From the NCBI GenBank assembly GCA_948146395.1, contig OX411558.1:38867116-38931115 (forward strand): a stretch of DNA of 64,000 nt, given 5' to 3'. The translations under genes and the position numbers were made by a program. Below are positions 44,371-56,317 of the stretch, piece after piece (position 1 is the stretch's first letter; each line of letters begins with the position of its first letter). Source of the stretch: Fragum whitleyi. Taxonomy: Eukaryota; Mollusca; Bivalvia; Cardiida; Cardiidae. The notes beneath the pieces are model-generated. The model was not told where the DNA came from, ran no database searches, and saw nothing but the letters and a program-made list of their open reading frames with translations.

Positions 44371-44990
44371 AGCTTACCTGAGCCAAAGTGCTCAAGGTGA
44401 GCTATTGTGATCACTCATCGTCCGTCCATCTTTCCATCCATCCATCAACAATTTCTTTTAACATCTTCTCCTTATCCCCTAGGCAAATCAAGCTGAAAAT
44501 TGATATTGATATTTCTTGGATAAAGCTCTTCTTCAAAATCTAATTTAATCAAAAACTCTGGTTTCGATGGTAACGGAAAGGCTGAAAGACAAATAGTCCG
44601 AAAGAATGAGTGTTTTTACCAAAGTTGTAAAAAGAATGTAATTCAATCAAAAACTCTGGGTTTCATGGTAACTGAAATGTTGAAACATTGCAGAAAATCT
44701 TAGAAAAAAATCTTCTCCTAAACAATTGAGCCAATTAAAATTTAACTTGGCAGGGAAGTTATTTGATTGCCTACTTTAGTTGTTCAAAGAATTTAATTCC
44801 ATCAGTAAATCTGCTTGCTTTTGAAACAGAAAGGTTGAAAGTTTATGAAATTTTAAAAAAAGTCAAATTCAGTGGGTCTTTTTCTTTCAAATCCACCCTT
44901 ATTGTACATCAAACAATCTCTGGTTTATTGAAAGTTAGCACATCGTTGTGTTTGGCCAAATGTTTTGGAGCATAACTCCTACACTAACAG
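44371..44990 (+). mobile_element. HINE-type element, AGCTCACC family, 3' end lost
   Basis: agcttacctgagccaaagtg with ctcaaggtgagct, then cgtccgtccatctttccatc. Diverged units with gaaacttggcag-like text follow; the right edge is uncertain. Confidence 0.6.
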
Positions 44991-45281
44991 ATTGTTGTCA
45001 AAATAATTTGGTTGAAGAAAGCCATCTTCAAACACAGTAAGGGTATCATGCCGGGCATTTGGTATCCCTCTTAATTTAAAATTTTGAAAAACTAGAGGTC
45101 TTGCTTTACCTAGAAGATATCATTGTGCAAAAAAAGGGACATTTTGTATTATTTTCTTTTCTGCCTATTTGGGCCCAGATAGATAACCAACAACTTGGTC
45201 ATTTACAGGTGTACCACGCAATCTATTTGTTTAAAATTACAAGCGAATTCTTTATATCGTTCTGGTGTTCTCCTCTATGTC

Positions 45282-46075
45282 TGTGGTCACTTGGGTCTTT
45301 CTTCTTGTATTATTTCTTTCTCAGAAACCTCGACTGGATGGCTCTGACTCTCTGGTTGAACTGTAGCTGACCCCAGAATCATTCTATCATTAACACTCAT
45401 ATCTTGAATTGACACATTTAGCCTAATTACACTTTCTTCATTTTCATTTGATAATACAAAATTACTCTGATCATAACACTTTTGCATTTCATCAACATGC
45501 CTTTTCACTATTGTATTTTCACTACCTAATTTGACTCTGTATACAACTGAATCTTTTTTTTTCTAGAATACACCCACTTAACTATTTTTCACCTCGAAAT
45601 CCATAATTTTGAATATACTCACTTTGTTTCCTATCAAGATGATCATTCTTCTGGCGAAATTGGTTTTTCTCCACTTTTCGATGATCTGGTTTGACCATGT
45701 CAAATTTAGTCTTCGGCTTCCTGTCAAATAAGAATTCAGCTGGAGTTTGTCCTGTAGTTGATTGTACCATAGTTCTGTACTGTAGTAGAACCTTGATACT
45801 TCAGTATTTATTGATCCATTTTTTTGTTTTTTCATCCCAGACATAAATGTTTGAACTGCTCTCTCAGCCAAACTATTGGTTGATGGATGATATGTGCTGA
45901 CTTAATGTAATTGATACCGTTTTTGTCCATGAAATCTAAAAACTCACTACAAGCGAAACTATTTTTGTCAGGCAAACCGTGTATGGGGAACGATTGTCTT
46001 AAGTGCTCTATTGTAATCTCGGTGTCAGAAGAATGCAAATGATAAAAGTCCATCCATTTTGATTACCCACCAATG
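45282..46075 (-). pseudogene. Ty3/gypsy-type pol, integrase core and C-terminus (broken)
   Basis: Three overlapping frames read integrase-like strings in order: H-G-L-P-D and E-F-L-D-F-M-D-K-N-G-I; then A-E-R-A-V-Q-T-F; then T-G-Q-T-P-A-E-F-L-F; then a V-K-R-H-V-D-like tail. Frameshifts between the pieces show it is dead. It is the 3' block of the same element as the blocks at 48.2-49.1 and 50.0-50.6 kb. Confidence 0.8.
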
Positions 46076-46139
46076 ATGATAAGGAATTTCCTCGCCATAA
46101 ACCTTTTTATAACATGACCTAAGTCGCGGGAGTGAAATA

Positions 46140-46462
46140 TCCCTGTTGAATATTTTTGATATTACACAGGTGTTATTACACTAGTGGAATAACTATGCAA
46201 ATGAGCCCAGAGCAAATAGCAATGCTATTTTGTAACCGCAAAAATGACTTCATAATGTACATATTGTGACGTCAGTTTTAAACAGCGTTATAAGTTTTAG
46301 CGGAACATTGAAATCTTGTATTTCAAGAATTTTAACGATTTTTTTTTGCAAAAAATGGGGTCATATTATAAATAGAATATAAAATTTGTGCTCATAAAAT
46401 ACAGAATTTATTAAACTCGTCATCTAAAATAGATAAAAATCCTGCATAATCCTCGTTTTTAT
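46140..46462. mobile_element. CCACTCATT MITE
   Basis: ggtgttattacactagtgga at the left, aatttattaaactcgtcatc and agataaaaatcctgcataat at the right. Inserted in the gypsy integrase region. Confidence 0.6.
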
Positions 46463-46465
46463 TAT

Positions 46466-47990
46466 ATGCCCCAAGGGTCGTATTATGTTATGGCCAAGGG
46501 TCGTATTATGTTATGGCCTCGGTCGTCCGTTCGTCTGTCCGTCCGTTAGCAATTTTTTGTGTGCGCAACTCCTCTTAAACTATCAATGGGAATGAGCTGA
46601 AACTTGGCACAATTACTCCCTATGATGTCTAGTTGTGCATTAGACCTTTGAAATTCAAATCACTTCAGTCATTCCTGAGAAATCTTGAATTATCTGCCCT
46701 TGAATATAACCAAAATCACTGTTTTTTGTGTGCGCTACTCCTCCTAAACTATCAATTGGAATGAGCTGAAACTACACACAATTACTCTCTATGATGTCTA
46801 GTTTTGCATAAGACCTTTGAAATTCAAATCGCTACAGTAATTTCTGAGAAATCTTGAATTATCTGCCCTTGGATATAACAAAAATCACTATTTTTGCGTG
46901 CACAACTCCTCCTAAACTATAAATTGGAATGAGATGAAACTACACACAATAACTCTCTATGATGTCTAGTTTTGCATAAGACCTATGAAATTCAAATTGC
47001 TTGAGTCATTTCTGAGAAATCTTGAATTATCTGCCCTTGAATTTAACGAAAATCACTGTTTTTTGTGTGTGCAACTCCTCCTAAACTATCAATGGGAATG
47101 AGCTGAAACTACACACAATTACTCTCTTTGATGTCTAGTTGTGCATAAGACCTATGAAATTCAAATCTAGTAATTCCTGAGAAATCTTGAATTATCTGCC
47201 CTTGGATATAACAAAAACTATTTTTGCGTGCACAACTCCTCCTAAACTATCATTGGGAATGAGATGAACCTAGACACAATTACTCTCTATGATGTCTAGT
47301 TGTGCATAAGACCTTTGAAATTCAAATCACTCCAGTCATTCCTGAGAAGTCTTGAATTATCTGCCCTTGAATTAAACAAAAATCACTGTATTTTGTGTGC
47401 AACTCGTCCTTAACTGTCAATTGAAATGAGCTGAACCTAGACACAATTACTCTCTATGATGTCTAGTTTTGCATAAGACTTTTCAATTCAAAATGCTCCA
47501 GTCATTCTTGAGTTATCTTGGATTATCTGCCCTTGAGTTGGTGAAAAACAAAATTTCTTGTCATCTCATTTTCTTCTACATTTTGGATGGGAATGAAAGG
47601 AAACTTGCCATAATGACTCTGTAGGTTGCCTATTTGTGCTTAGCACTAAATATATTTTCATATTTAAAGTAGTTCCTGATTTATCTGCCCTTTACTTCAC
47701 AAAATAGTTTAAATTTACAGATTTTTTTGTGCGTGTGTGTGCACAACTCCAACAAATTTAATTAGATTGAAATGAATCTTGCCATAATGGTACCCTGATA
47801 TTTGGTTATGCATAAGACTTCATAAATTCAAAAAGCTTGGGTCTTTCTTGTATTATCTGCCCTTGAATTGATTGAAATTCACTATATTTCTTTTGTGAGC
47901 AACTCGTCACGCTTTGAATTTGAATGAACTGAAACTTGCAAATAACTGTTTGGCATATAGTTGTGCATAAAATCATTTTCAATTTACACT
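46466..47990 (+). mobile_element. HINE-type element with ~168-bp tandem array
   Basis: atgccccaagggtcgtatta start, cgtccgttcgtctgtccgtc tract, then about eight units of ~168 bp with caactcctcctaaactatca and gatgtctagttttgcataag, decaying to the right. It is inserted within the gypsy remnant. Confidence 0.75.
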
Positions 47991-48094
47991 CAAAAGGTTA
48001 TACTATGTTATGGCACCAGTTGTCTTTCTGTCTGTTTGAAATATTTTTAGCTATCATCCAAGCTCATGTTACTAATAAGCCAAGCTTACTGACA

Positions 48095-48200
48095 AGCCCC
48101 ATCAGGCGTATATGCGCCGCTCTGCGAAGCTCTTGTCTGTTTATAGATGACTCGTTTAATAAATTCGGTATGCAATGACCACTCATTCAATATCCTCTTT
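48095..48200. mobile_element. CCACTCATT MITE, right end
   Basis: tctgtttatagatgactcgt, aataaattcggtatgcaatg and accactcattcaatatcc match the end near exon b. Confidence 0.6.
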
Positions 48201-49070
48201 TTAATCCATATGCAAGCGAGACCACAGTCTCTTTGGCCACTGCGATGGTTGGAAAGACTGTGGCTGCACATAACTATTCTGCAAACACTCACTACATATA
48301 ATGGCCAACAAATATATAAATGAGCAAGAGCTTTCATTTTGCTCATCCCCACATGTCCTTCATGTAACTGGTCTAGTTATGGTGGTTTCCTCTCTTGATT
48401 AGGAACTCTTATTCTTGTACCCGGAATAATACAGTCATCCTCCAAACTTAGCTATTTTTTCCTGTTGTAGTATGTTTTTAACTCCTCACTTGGTACTTCA
48501 TCTGGCCACCCCTGTTGAATGAAAGTTTTCAAAGTCCAGTGCAAAATTAATTTTGCAGTGACAGAAGTAATTTCAAAAAGTTCATAAGCAGGACTGTCTC
48601 CCCTTGAACTGGTGGTTCCACAATGTCACTTTTTAGAGGAAATATGCTCAGTCCATCTGCATTTCCTATGCTTTAACCAGACTTGTGTATGAGTCTTTAG
48701 TTATAAGCTGCTAAAATCAATAACCATCTCACCATTCTTGCAGATAATAACGGCTTATGATCTGTAACCAAGTCAAATGTCTTGTTGGCATATAAATATT
48801 GGTTGAATTTCTTAACAACAAATATCACTGCTAGCCCTTCTCTTTCAATCAGACTTTAGTTTTTCTCACTTTTACTTAGTGTTCTGGATGCAAATGCTAT
48901 CATTTTTTCTGTGCCGTGATGTATTCCATTCTGTGAGATAAAACATCTACTACATAGGCTGAAGCATCACAGGTTAACACTATATCTCTGTTTTGATCAA
49001 AATGTACTAGTAGATCTGAGTTAAACAGTAACTTCTTAGATGTACTCCATGCTCTTTAGCCCAACTATTC
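48186..49070 (-). pseudogene. Ty3/gypsy-type pol, RNase H and integrase zinc-binding part (broken)
   Basis: From right to left the minus strand reads L-T-C-D-A-S-A-Y, L-S-H-R-M-E, A-F-A-S-R-T-L-S-K-S-E-K-N, V-T-D-H-K-P-L-L, G-N-A-D-G-L-S, then G-M-S-K-M-K-A-L-A and Q-W-P-K-R-L-W-S-R-L-H. These are landmarks of gypsy RNase H and the integrase N-terminus. Stops and frameshifts throughout. Confidence 0.8.
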
Positions 49071-49695
49071 ATAGAATGGGGGGCTATGCGGTCACTCAGG
49101 CGTCGGCATTTGCGTAATGCTTTGGTTAAGTTTTTACTTGCAAGTGTTTAAAATCTCTGTTTCTACTAAAGCTATTGCTTTGAACATTTGCACATGCTTC
49201 TGTGACCATAATTTCAGCCTTTAGTCGAAGATTCATTACTCTTAAAATTAATTTAGCGGAATTTTAACCCGTTTCGGATTTAAAAGTTCCTGGTAAAGTT
49301 TTTACATGCAAATGTTGTATATCACTTATATCTCTATTTCTACTTAAACTATTGCTTGGAAACTTTGTACATGTTTCTGTGACCATACTATCAGCCTCTA
49401 GACATAGATTAATTACTCTGATATTGAAATTAGAGGAATTTCAACCCTTTTCAGAGTAAAAAATTCCAGGTTAAGTTTTTAAATGTAAATGTTGTATATC
49501 AGTTATATCTCTATTTCTACTTAAGCTTATGCTTGGAATTCGAGCACATGCTTTTGCGACCATAACATCAGCCTCTAGACAAAGTTTCTTTCCTATTGAC
49601 TTTCATTTAATGGAATTTTTGAATGTCGATATTGATCTGCTGTTACTATCCAGCACATGGAAAAGTTGAGCTTGGCTATCCTCCAACAGCTCTTG
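49071..49695 (+). mobile_element. HINE-type element, CAGCTCTTG-ending family
   Basis: Same family as the 35 kb copy: G-run start, gcgtcggcatttgcg, three units with tgcaaatgttgtatatca, and the end ctccaacagctcttg with a decayed stem. It separates the gypsy RT and RNase H blocks. Confidence 0.75.
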
Positions 49696-49726
49696 TTCAT
49701 GATTGCTGTCCCTTTTAAAATGTACT

Positions 49727-49947
49727 CCCTTCTTTTAAAAAATTATGGACCTGTCCAAATCCAAAGGTTTTGCAGACGAACAATTAAAAGTGGTTTTAAT
49801 TTGAAAAATAACCATTCAGTAGGGTAGAAAATAGTGTGGAAAAAGAAGAAATTGCTTGTCAGAAGCAATTTCTTCTTTTTTCACAATAATTTCTCAATCA
49901 TAAAATCACAGGCACGTAAAAAGCAGGGATAAAACAGTAAAGGGTTA
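49727..49947. mobile_element. TTAA/CCCTTT MITE, opposite orientation
   Basis: Reverse-complement match to the 28.6 kb copy along its length, ending acagtaaagggttaa. It sits between gypsy RT and the CAGCTCTTG HINE. Confidence 0.78.
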
Positions 49948-49974
49948 AAATACACTCCCTTCTGTAGAAGTTCA

Positions 49975-50580
49975 TATAAGGGTACTAACACTGTAGAAAA
50001 TTAGGTATAAACCTTGAATAGTAGAATATCAGACCCAAAAAATTCTCTGAAGCTCTTTCTTGTCTAAAGGTCATTCCATTTGTTCTATAGCCTGAACTTT
50101 TTCCTTGAGTGGTTCCACCACCTTTTCAGTAAGTTTATAACCTAAATATATCACTTCCCCACTCATGAATATACATTTGTTCTTCTTTAATTTCATCCCT
50201 GCCTCTTTCAATCTCTAAAAAATTTGACAGACCCTTGAATTATGTTCCTTGACTGAGTTCCCTGCAACTAGAATATCATCTACTCTTACTCCCTCAATAC
50301 CTTGCAAAATTCTGTCCATAACCCTTACAAAAAATTCCTGGGCTTGAAGAAATTCCAAAACAAAGTGTATTATATTGATAATTGTTGAACATAGTCTTTC
50401 AAAACAATTTTGCTTTTGCCCCCTTGTAGGTGTCTTTTTCCCCATCAAAAAATATCTCATAACCCTTAAGTAGGTCAGACAAAATATCTCATGCCAGTTA
50501 AGTCTGATATGATTCATCCAATCTCTGCCCATTAAGTTTGGTCCATCCCTTTCATCTGTCTGTCTGCAAAACTTACCCAA
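49975..50580 (-). pseudogene. Ty3/gypsy-type pol, protease-RT linker and RT remnant
   Basis: G-R-D-W-M-N-H-I-R-L-N-W-H-E-I opens the block, then R-V-M-D-R-I-L-Q-G-I and a damaged catalytic motif (V-D-D with the preceding aromatic lost), then K-L-K-K-N-K-C-I-F and Y-L-G-Y. Much of the RT palm is deleted. Confidence 0.75.
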
Positions 50581-50589
50581 AAAATAACA

Positions 50590-51145
50590 TTGTCAATATC
50601 TTCAAACCTATTCAAGATAGAAATGCTCATATTTGGCATGATGATAGATCGTGATGATCTGCATCTGCTTATACAAAATGCAAGGCCATCTGTCAAGGTC
50701 AAATAACTCAAAACTTAACCAAAAAACTTAACATTGTCAATATATTTCAAGCCTATTCAAGATACAAGGCTTATATTTGGCATGGTGATAGATCTCTCAA
50801 TACTACACATCTGGTTATGCCAAAGTTAAGGTCATATGACAAGATTAGTGTCATCTGCCAAGGTCAAATAACTAAGATACCTAGGTTAAGGTCATATGAC
50901 AATGTCAAGGTCATCTGTCAATGTCAAACTTCTTATAAACCTAATCAAAAATCTTAAGTTGTTCATTTTATTCAAGCATTTTATAGATGCCTTTCTCATA
51001 ATTGGCATGATGAAAAATCTCAGTGATTTACATCTGTAGGTGTCAAGGTCATGTTAAAAGATTAAGGTCATCTGTCAAGGTCAACATTTTGAAAAAAAAA
51101 TGCCCTAACGGGGGCTGTTCATTCATGTTTCACAAACACATCTTG
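50590..51145 (+). mobile_element. HINE-type element, ATGCCCC family, 5' end lost
   Basis: Three ~170 bp units with ggcatgatgatagatc and caaggtcatctgtcaaggtc, and the shared end gtttcacaaacacatcttg. Confidence 0.7.
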
Positions 51146-51439
51146 TTACCAATGAGATCAGTTGAACTTAAACGTATAAAGCACCATTCGTTATGGGGTA
51201 GATATTTTCTTTTATCGTCCTGGGATTTTGCATGAAAAAATCACCCAAGGCATGATAAGCTCTGTGAATAGAGCATGATGCATTGGTGACAGTGTTTTCC
51301 TTATAGCAATCTGGAGTTGATGTCTCAAAATTATTTTCGGTTGATTTCTCGAGATCTGTATTATTCGTTGATGTCTCAAAATTATTTAGGTCGATTTCTC
51401 GAGATCTGTATTATTCTTTTTGACCAACTTATTGTCATT

Positions 51440-52925
51440 TTTTGTTATCTGGGTTTGTTGAGAGGACTGCTTTTCTTGTCATAGACAAAACTTGGGTCAT
51501 TCAGAGATCTACACATTTCTTTCATTAATCTAGTGAAAAAAAAATAGAATGGTGGGTAAGTAGCACCGTAGTCATTCTTATATTTTGATGGGTCACTGGT
51601 CCATTTACATTGCGTGAAGTGTTGAAGTTTGTTTACTATATGGTTGACCCCGACAAATGAATCAAAGTAAGATAAAGTTACTGAATATGCTTTATTTGAT
51701 TTAAGTCCTTCAATTTCTGTAAGTATATCCACCAGATCATACAATTTCATGGAATCTCCAGGTTGTAGATTTGGAAATGCTTGAAGTTTTTTTCACAATT
51801 GAATTAAACTCTTTCCTTATCTTTCATCTAATCTGTTCCAAATCATCAGATGGTCTTCATCTGTGTTGTGCAAGAATGACCTTTAATTTTTACACTTGGC
51901 CTTTTGAAACAGGACCTAGCCATATGATAAGAAGAACTATTTCCTTATTGCTTGAGATAACAATTTCTAATGTAATTTTCTTATTCTTGCATGGGTCACA
52001 CTCGTAGAGAAAGGCTTCCTCCAATCTCTTATTCGAAGGTTGTTTTCCATCATTTAACACGGAGCGTCTTGAATTTAGTATGTCCTTTCTCATTAGAAAG
52101 GCAGTTATGCAATTGATGTTTGTTTGTACTGCATTTGGTTGAATTATGTGTAATGGCTGAGTCACATAGTGATTTAGGTACATGTTGCACTTGTCGTAAC
52201 TATTGAGGTATATGCTGTAACAGAGGTTTGGGTGGAGGTACGGGTTGTTGAGGAATTCGAAATGATGGGTCTAGAATATAATTGGCAGCTTGTTCAACTT
52301 AGATTTGCTCACAGGATTATTTCTCAAGTTCATATTGTCCTGAATATTATAATCTGAACCTTCATCAAACTGAGCCTCGGCGACAGCAAGTTTTTTCTGA
52401 CCTTCTAAAAGTTTTACTTCGATGTCCAGGTTGGCCTGCTTTCTGCTGGCTGCAGCAGCATTTATTTTTTCTTGTTCTTCCAATTCTATTTTCTTCCTCT
52501 GTAACTCTGCTTCCTTGAGTCCAAACGCTGCTTTAGCTTTTGCAGCATTTAATCTAGCTTGTGACCTGTAACTTCTTAATGAACCAGCTCTTCTTGATTG
52601 AATGAAGCAGGTTTCAAATCTATTTCTGAATTTGTTCATATAAAGTCACTTACTATTTTTCTATTTGAATGATAGAATTTGACAATTCATCCAACTCATT
52701 TATACCATCTTCAGTTTTAGTGGCTTCTAAATACCTGCGATAGTCTTCAATGATAGAGTGTTACCTGCAAAATTCGTTTTTAATTGCTCTTTCCACTCGT
52801 CTAACACTTGTTTTATCATCTAGTTCTGGGTCCTCTGTGTGACAAGCATTTTGTTTGAATATTCAACATCTTTCTTATACTGCTCCACTGCCTTGTGAGT
52901 AAGGGTTATTGTTCTACAAGTGTTT
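51440..52925 (-). pseudogene. Bel/Pao-type gag-like remnant
   Basis: The order on the minus strand is a charged coiled coil (A-K-A-K-A-A, E-A-E-L-Q-R-K-K-I-E-L-E-E-Q-E, K-K-L-A-V-A-E-A-Q), then L-N-S-R-R-S and L-I-I-W-L-G-P, then W-N-R-L-D-E-R-Y-G, then L-S-Y-F-D-S-F-V-G-V and C-K-W-T. This resembles the DUF1759-type gag of Pao elements. Several stops. It may be unrelated to the adjacent gypsy pol. Confidence 0.6.
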
Positions 52926-52928
52926 TTT

Positions 52929-53649
52929 ATACCCCCACCTACAAACTAGAGGGGAGGGTATATTGCTTTCACCATGTCTGTCTGTCTGTCCATCCATCCG
53001 TCTGTCCGTCCGTCCGTCCATCCTTCTGTCCATAGACCTTTTTGTTTCCGGACTCTAACTTAAGAAGAAAGTGACCTACAATCATGGAACTTTATACAAT
53101 TGTTCCTTATGACCCAAGAAAGTGCCCTATCGTTTTTGGGTCGCATAGGTCAAAGGTCAAGGTCACACTTAGACTCTGTATAATTTTTGTTTCCAGACTC
53201 TAACTCGAGAACCAAGTGACCTACAACCATGAAACTTTATGCAATTGTTGCTTATGACCCAAGAAAGTGCCCTCTTGTTTTTGGGTCACAGAGCTCAAAG
53301 GTCAAGGTCTCAGTCAGTTTTTGTTTAAATTTCGTTTTGGACTCTTACTCAAAAACCATGCAACCAAGAATCATGTAACTTAATGCAAATGTTACTCATA
53401 ACTCAATGACATGCCCTATTGTTTTGAGGTCAAACAGATCAAATGTCAAGGTCACAGTCAATCTCTTTTTTTTTTTCAATTTTCTTTTCTGTACTCTAAT
53501 TCAAGAACCAAGCGACCTAGAATCATGAAACTTTATGCAAATGCTGCATATGACCTCAATATTTGTTACAAACACATCCTGCACTAATAGCACTTGCATT
53601 TTGACAAAGTGCTTGTGGGGGGTGTAAGTCCGCTCTGCAACAGTTCTAG
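52929..53649 (+). mobile_element. HINE-type element ending TTCTAG
   Basis: atacccccacctacaaactag with ggggagggtata as 5' hairpin, gtctgtctgtctgtccatcc tract, four units with ggtcaaaggtcaaggtcac and gcaattgttgcttatgaccc, and the end ggggggtgtaagtccgctct plus agttctag. Confidence 0.8.
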
Positions 53650-54600
53650 TTCTTCTTAAAGCTTATGGATCTTACTATTCTGCCTATTGGGATGCTATGC
53701 TAATACATAGGGTGACATTAAACGAAGTGACCTCTTGAATTCAGCTTATAATTAATGAAATTATTTGGCTTGAAACCATTTTCACCATAAATGGCCAGTC
53801 ATGTGACAAAATGAGCAAAGTGGAACGAAAGGACAAATTGTAGCCAGAGCGATATCTTGAAACTATTACGGCAACACTCTGTGTCAACCAAAGACTAAGT
53901 AAATCATACGCAGAAGAGTTACTAATCACATGGTGAGCTCCTAAATATATATGTTTGTTCTAGAATAAAACTTTTCTACAAATGGCTGATGTATCTGCCA
54001 AATTCACATGCTCTACTAAAACAGCAGGAATTACAGCATAACAAAGCACCCTGGGTATTGTTATCAGAAAAGTACTATAAGTACCGAATATATATAATAT
54101 GTCTAGATTCTAAACTAATGTTCTAAAGTAATTTGATTGGCAAAGCTGTATAGCTCAACCATGATTGACCGAGTTTTACATCTTCTCCAACCATACCTTT
54201 GTTCCAGCACATTTTCTATTATTCATGAAACTTGAAAAAAAAAAAATACTATCAAAAGAGCAACTGAATAAAGGGGGATATCCCTTAATATTTTTGTAAG
54301 AATAATGCCCCTATTTCTACTTAATATTTTAATCACTATTTAGCAACCAATAGCTGAGCATACGCACCCGCTTATAGTCCTGGGTTCAGGGTAACAAAAC
54401 ACTTGCAAACTGGTGTATTGGAAATTTTCCCCCATTGGAATGTGTATGTGTGTACAAAAGGGGACATAGTTTCCAATAGTTTGCAAGCGCTATTTTTACC
54501 TGAACGTAGAATATGACTCCTGTTAAATATGCTAATTGATCACTTTTACTGAGATGAATTATAAAGCCAAACTTATGAAGGGTAAAGTGCAATAAAATAT
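53650..54600. other. Intergenic stretch, one eroded HINE fragment
   Basis: A GGTGCTCTTG-family relic near 54.2-54.35 kb (tactatcaaaagagcaactg). The rest shows nothing I can name. Confidence 0.35.
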
Positions 54601-54639
54601 ATCATCATATTTTGTTTTCCAGTCTTGTCGTTTTTAACA

Positions 54640-55380
54640 CACCTGGGCACAACGTGCACAAGGGGAGCTTTTACGACTACCTTAAGTCCGTCGTGCATCG
54701 TTTGTCTACTAAAATTTTCTTCTTCTACTTAACCGCTGGGTCGATTTCAATGAATCTTTACAAGAAAGTTCCTATGGTGACCCCCTTCAAAAATTGTTAG
54801 CGGAATGTTGATATACCCATGATCGATGATCGTAGACTTATGTGGAATAGCAGCTGGAGGCTAGGAAAGGATGTAAAGGTAGTACTGGTGTGAGAAATAC
54901 CAGGAATCCATTGTAAGGTGCTCCAGCCGCCGCGATGTAACTGGAAAAAAATGTTGAAAGCTGCGTATAACCTCATTCAATCAATCAATTGATTGGCCAA
55001 TGAATGTGGGCGGTGGTGGGACAGGGCTTATTTTGTGCCTAAAACGACATCTCCTGAACCCTTGGAACATTTTCAATGAAACTTTTCTAGAATGTTCCTT
55101 GGAATCCTTCAAAAATTATTCGCAAAATTTCTATTAGCCCATAAATTTGGGCGTGGCAGGGTGGGGCTTATTTTAAGCCCAAAATGTTAAAGCATCTTCT
55201 CATCAGAAACAATTTGTCAGATTTCAACCAAATTTGGCAGAAATATTCCATGGGCGACCCTTCTCATGGACATGGAAGTGCGAGGCTTATTTTGAAGCTG
55301 GACGACGCAGAGTGCTTATAGGGCCTATTTTCACTTTGAATGTTTGGAATAACTGCTTTAATGGGAGGGGGCTTATAGCG
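54640..55380 (+). repeat. HINE fragments around a SINE body
   Basis: acacctgggcacaacgtgca and tttcaatgaatctttac at the left, gggcgtggcagggtggggct and atttcaaccaaatttggcag at the right. The units resemble the 12 kb element. A SINE body lies inside. Confidence 0.5.
54822..54992 (+). mobile_element. SINE 3' part
   Basis: gatgatcgtagacttatgtg, aatagcagctggaggctagg and a variant tail caatcaatcaatt. Confidence 0.65.
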
Positions 55381-55509
55381 CATTTTGCCAAGTTATGTTT
55401 TTTTAAGTATGACAAAGGTAAAGAAATTTAAATCTTCTTTTTAAACTTTCATGAATTCGAAAAAAGTTATTTCAAAATAATAATCATGATAATAGTCATA
55501 ATTATAAAT

Positions 55510-55920
55510 AGTCAATGCGTGACATTTCAAACGATTTCAAAGAGAGAGAGAGAAATAGAGAGAGGGGGGAGAAGGAGGGGGGCTAAATTTGTATTGTTTA
55601 TTTTTTTCTTTTCAGAAGGCCGTGTTAAAAATAAGATTTGTGCATATATGTATATGTCTTAACATGTTTACCTTCTATAAATAAAGCTTTTATTATTATT
55701 ATTAAATTGGCTCCAAACGTATACTCTAGCCAGCCTGTGCATCTGCACAGTCTGCCCAGAGTCTTCACTTTACGCTGCGAAGATGAACAAGATCTCTGGG
55801 TTTTTTTGTGTGTTTTTTTTACAGAAGACGAATTTTGAAATCAAAATGTGTAATTGACCAGACTGCTCAGTCTTGGAGCCCGAGAGTGTTTCAAATTGTT
55901 GGAAATGTCACGCACTGGCT
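55510..55920. mobile_element. CCTGTG hairpin MITE expanded by an AG microsatellite
   Basis: gcgtgacatttcaaacgatt and attgttggaaatgtcacgca ends. About 170 bp of unrelated sequence, including a run of gagaga, has entered the left arm. Confidence 0.7.
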
Positions 55921-56081
55921 TTTTTTCTAAATTATGACAATATGAATAATGATGATAATAGAAAATAGTAAAATCATTCGAAGGGATGATTGGAACCAGC
56001 CGATCATGGTTTACTAGTCTTTGAAATTACGACAGTAGCTCATCTATCGCTGTTGCTAGGATGTACCAATTTCTTTGGACG

Positions 56082-56226
56082 ATCCCGGTTAGCTTAGCGG
56101 TAATGCATTTAGCTGTCAATCCTGGGCTCATGAGTTTGACTTTCATCCGACATTAGACAAAAGTCACTAGCCATTGCAATAACTGCATATTGATGAAAGT
56201 GGCGTTAAACCATAAACAAACAAATT
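56082..56226 (+). mobile_element. Short tRNA-derived SINE
   Basis: cggttagcttagcggtaatg A-box, gagtttgactttcatcc B-box relic, gaaagtggcgttaaaccata and aaacaaacaaa tail; the body is shorter than in the others. Confidence 0.65.
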
Positions 56227-56317
56227 ATGTGTTGTATGTGACCTTGCGTAACTGTTGTCTAACGATAAGTTCACTTGAAAATCGGCAACGCCGACACGTC
56301 GTCGATACCTATTTTTT

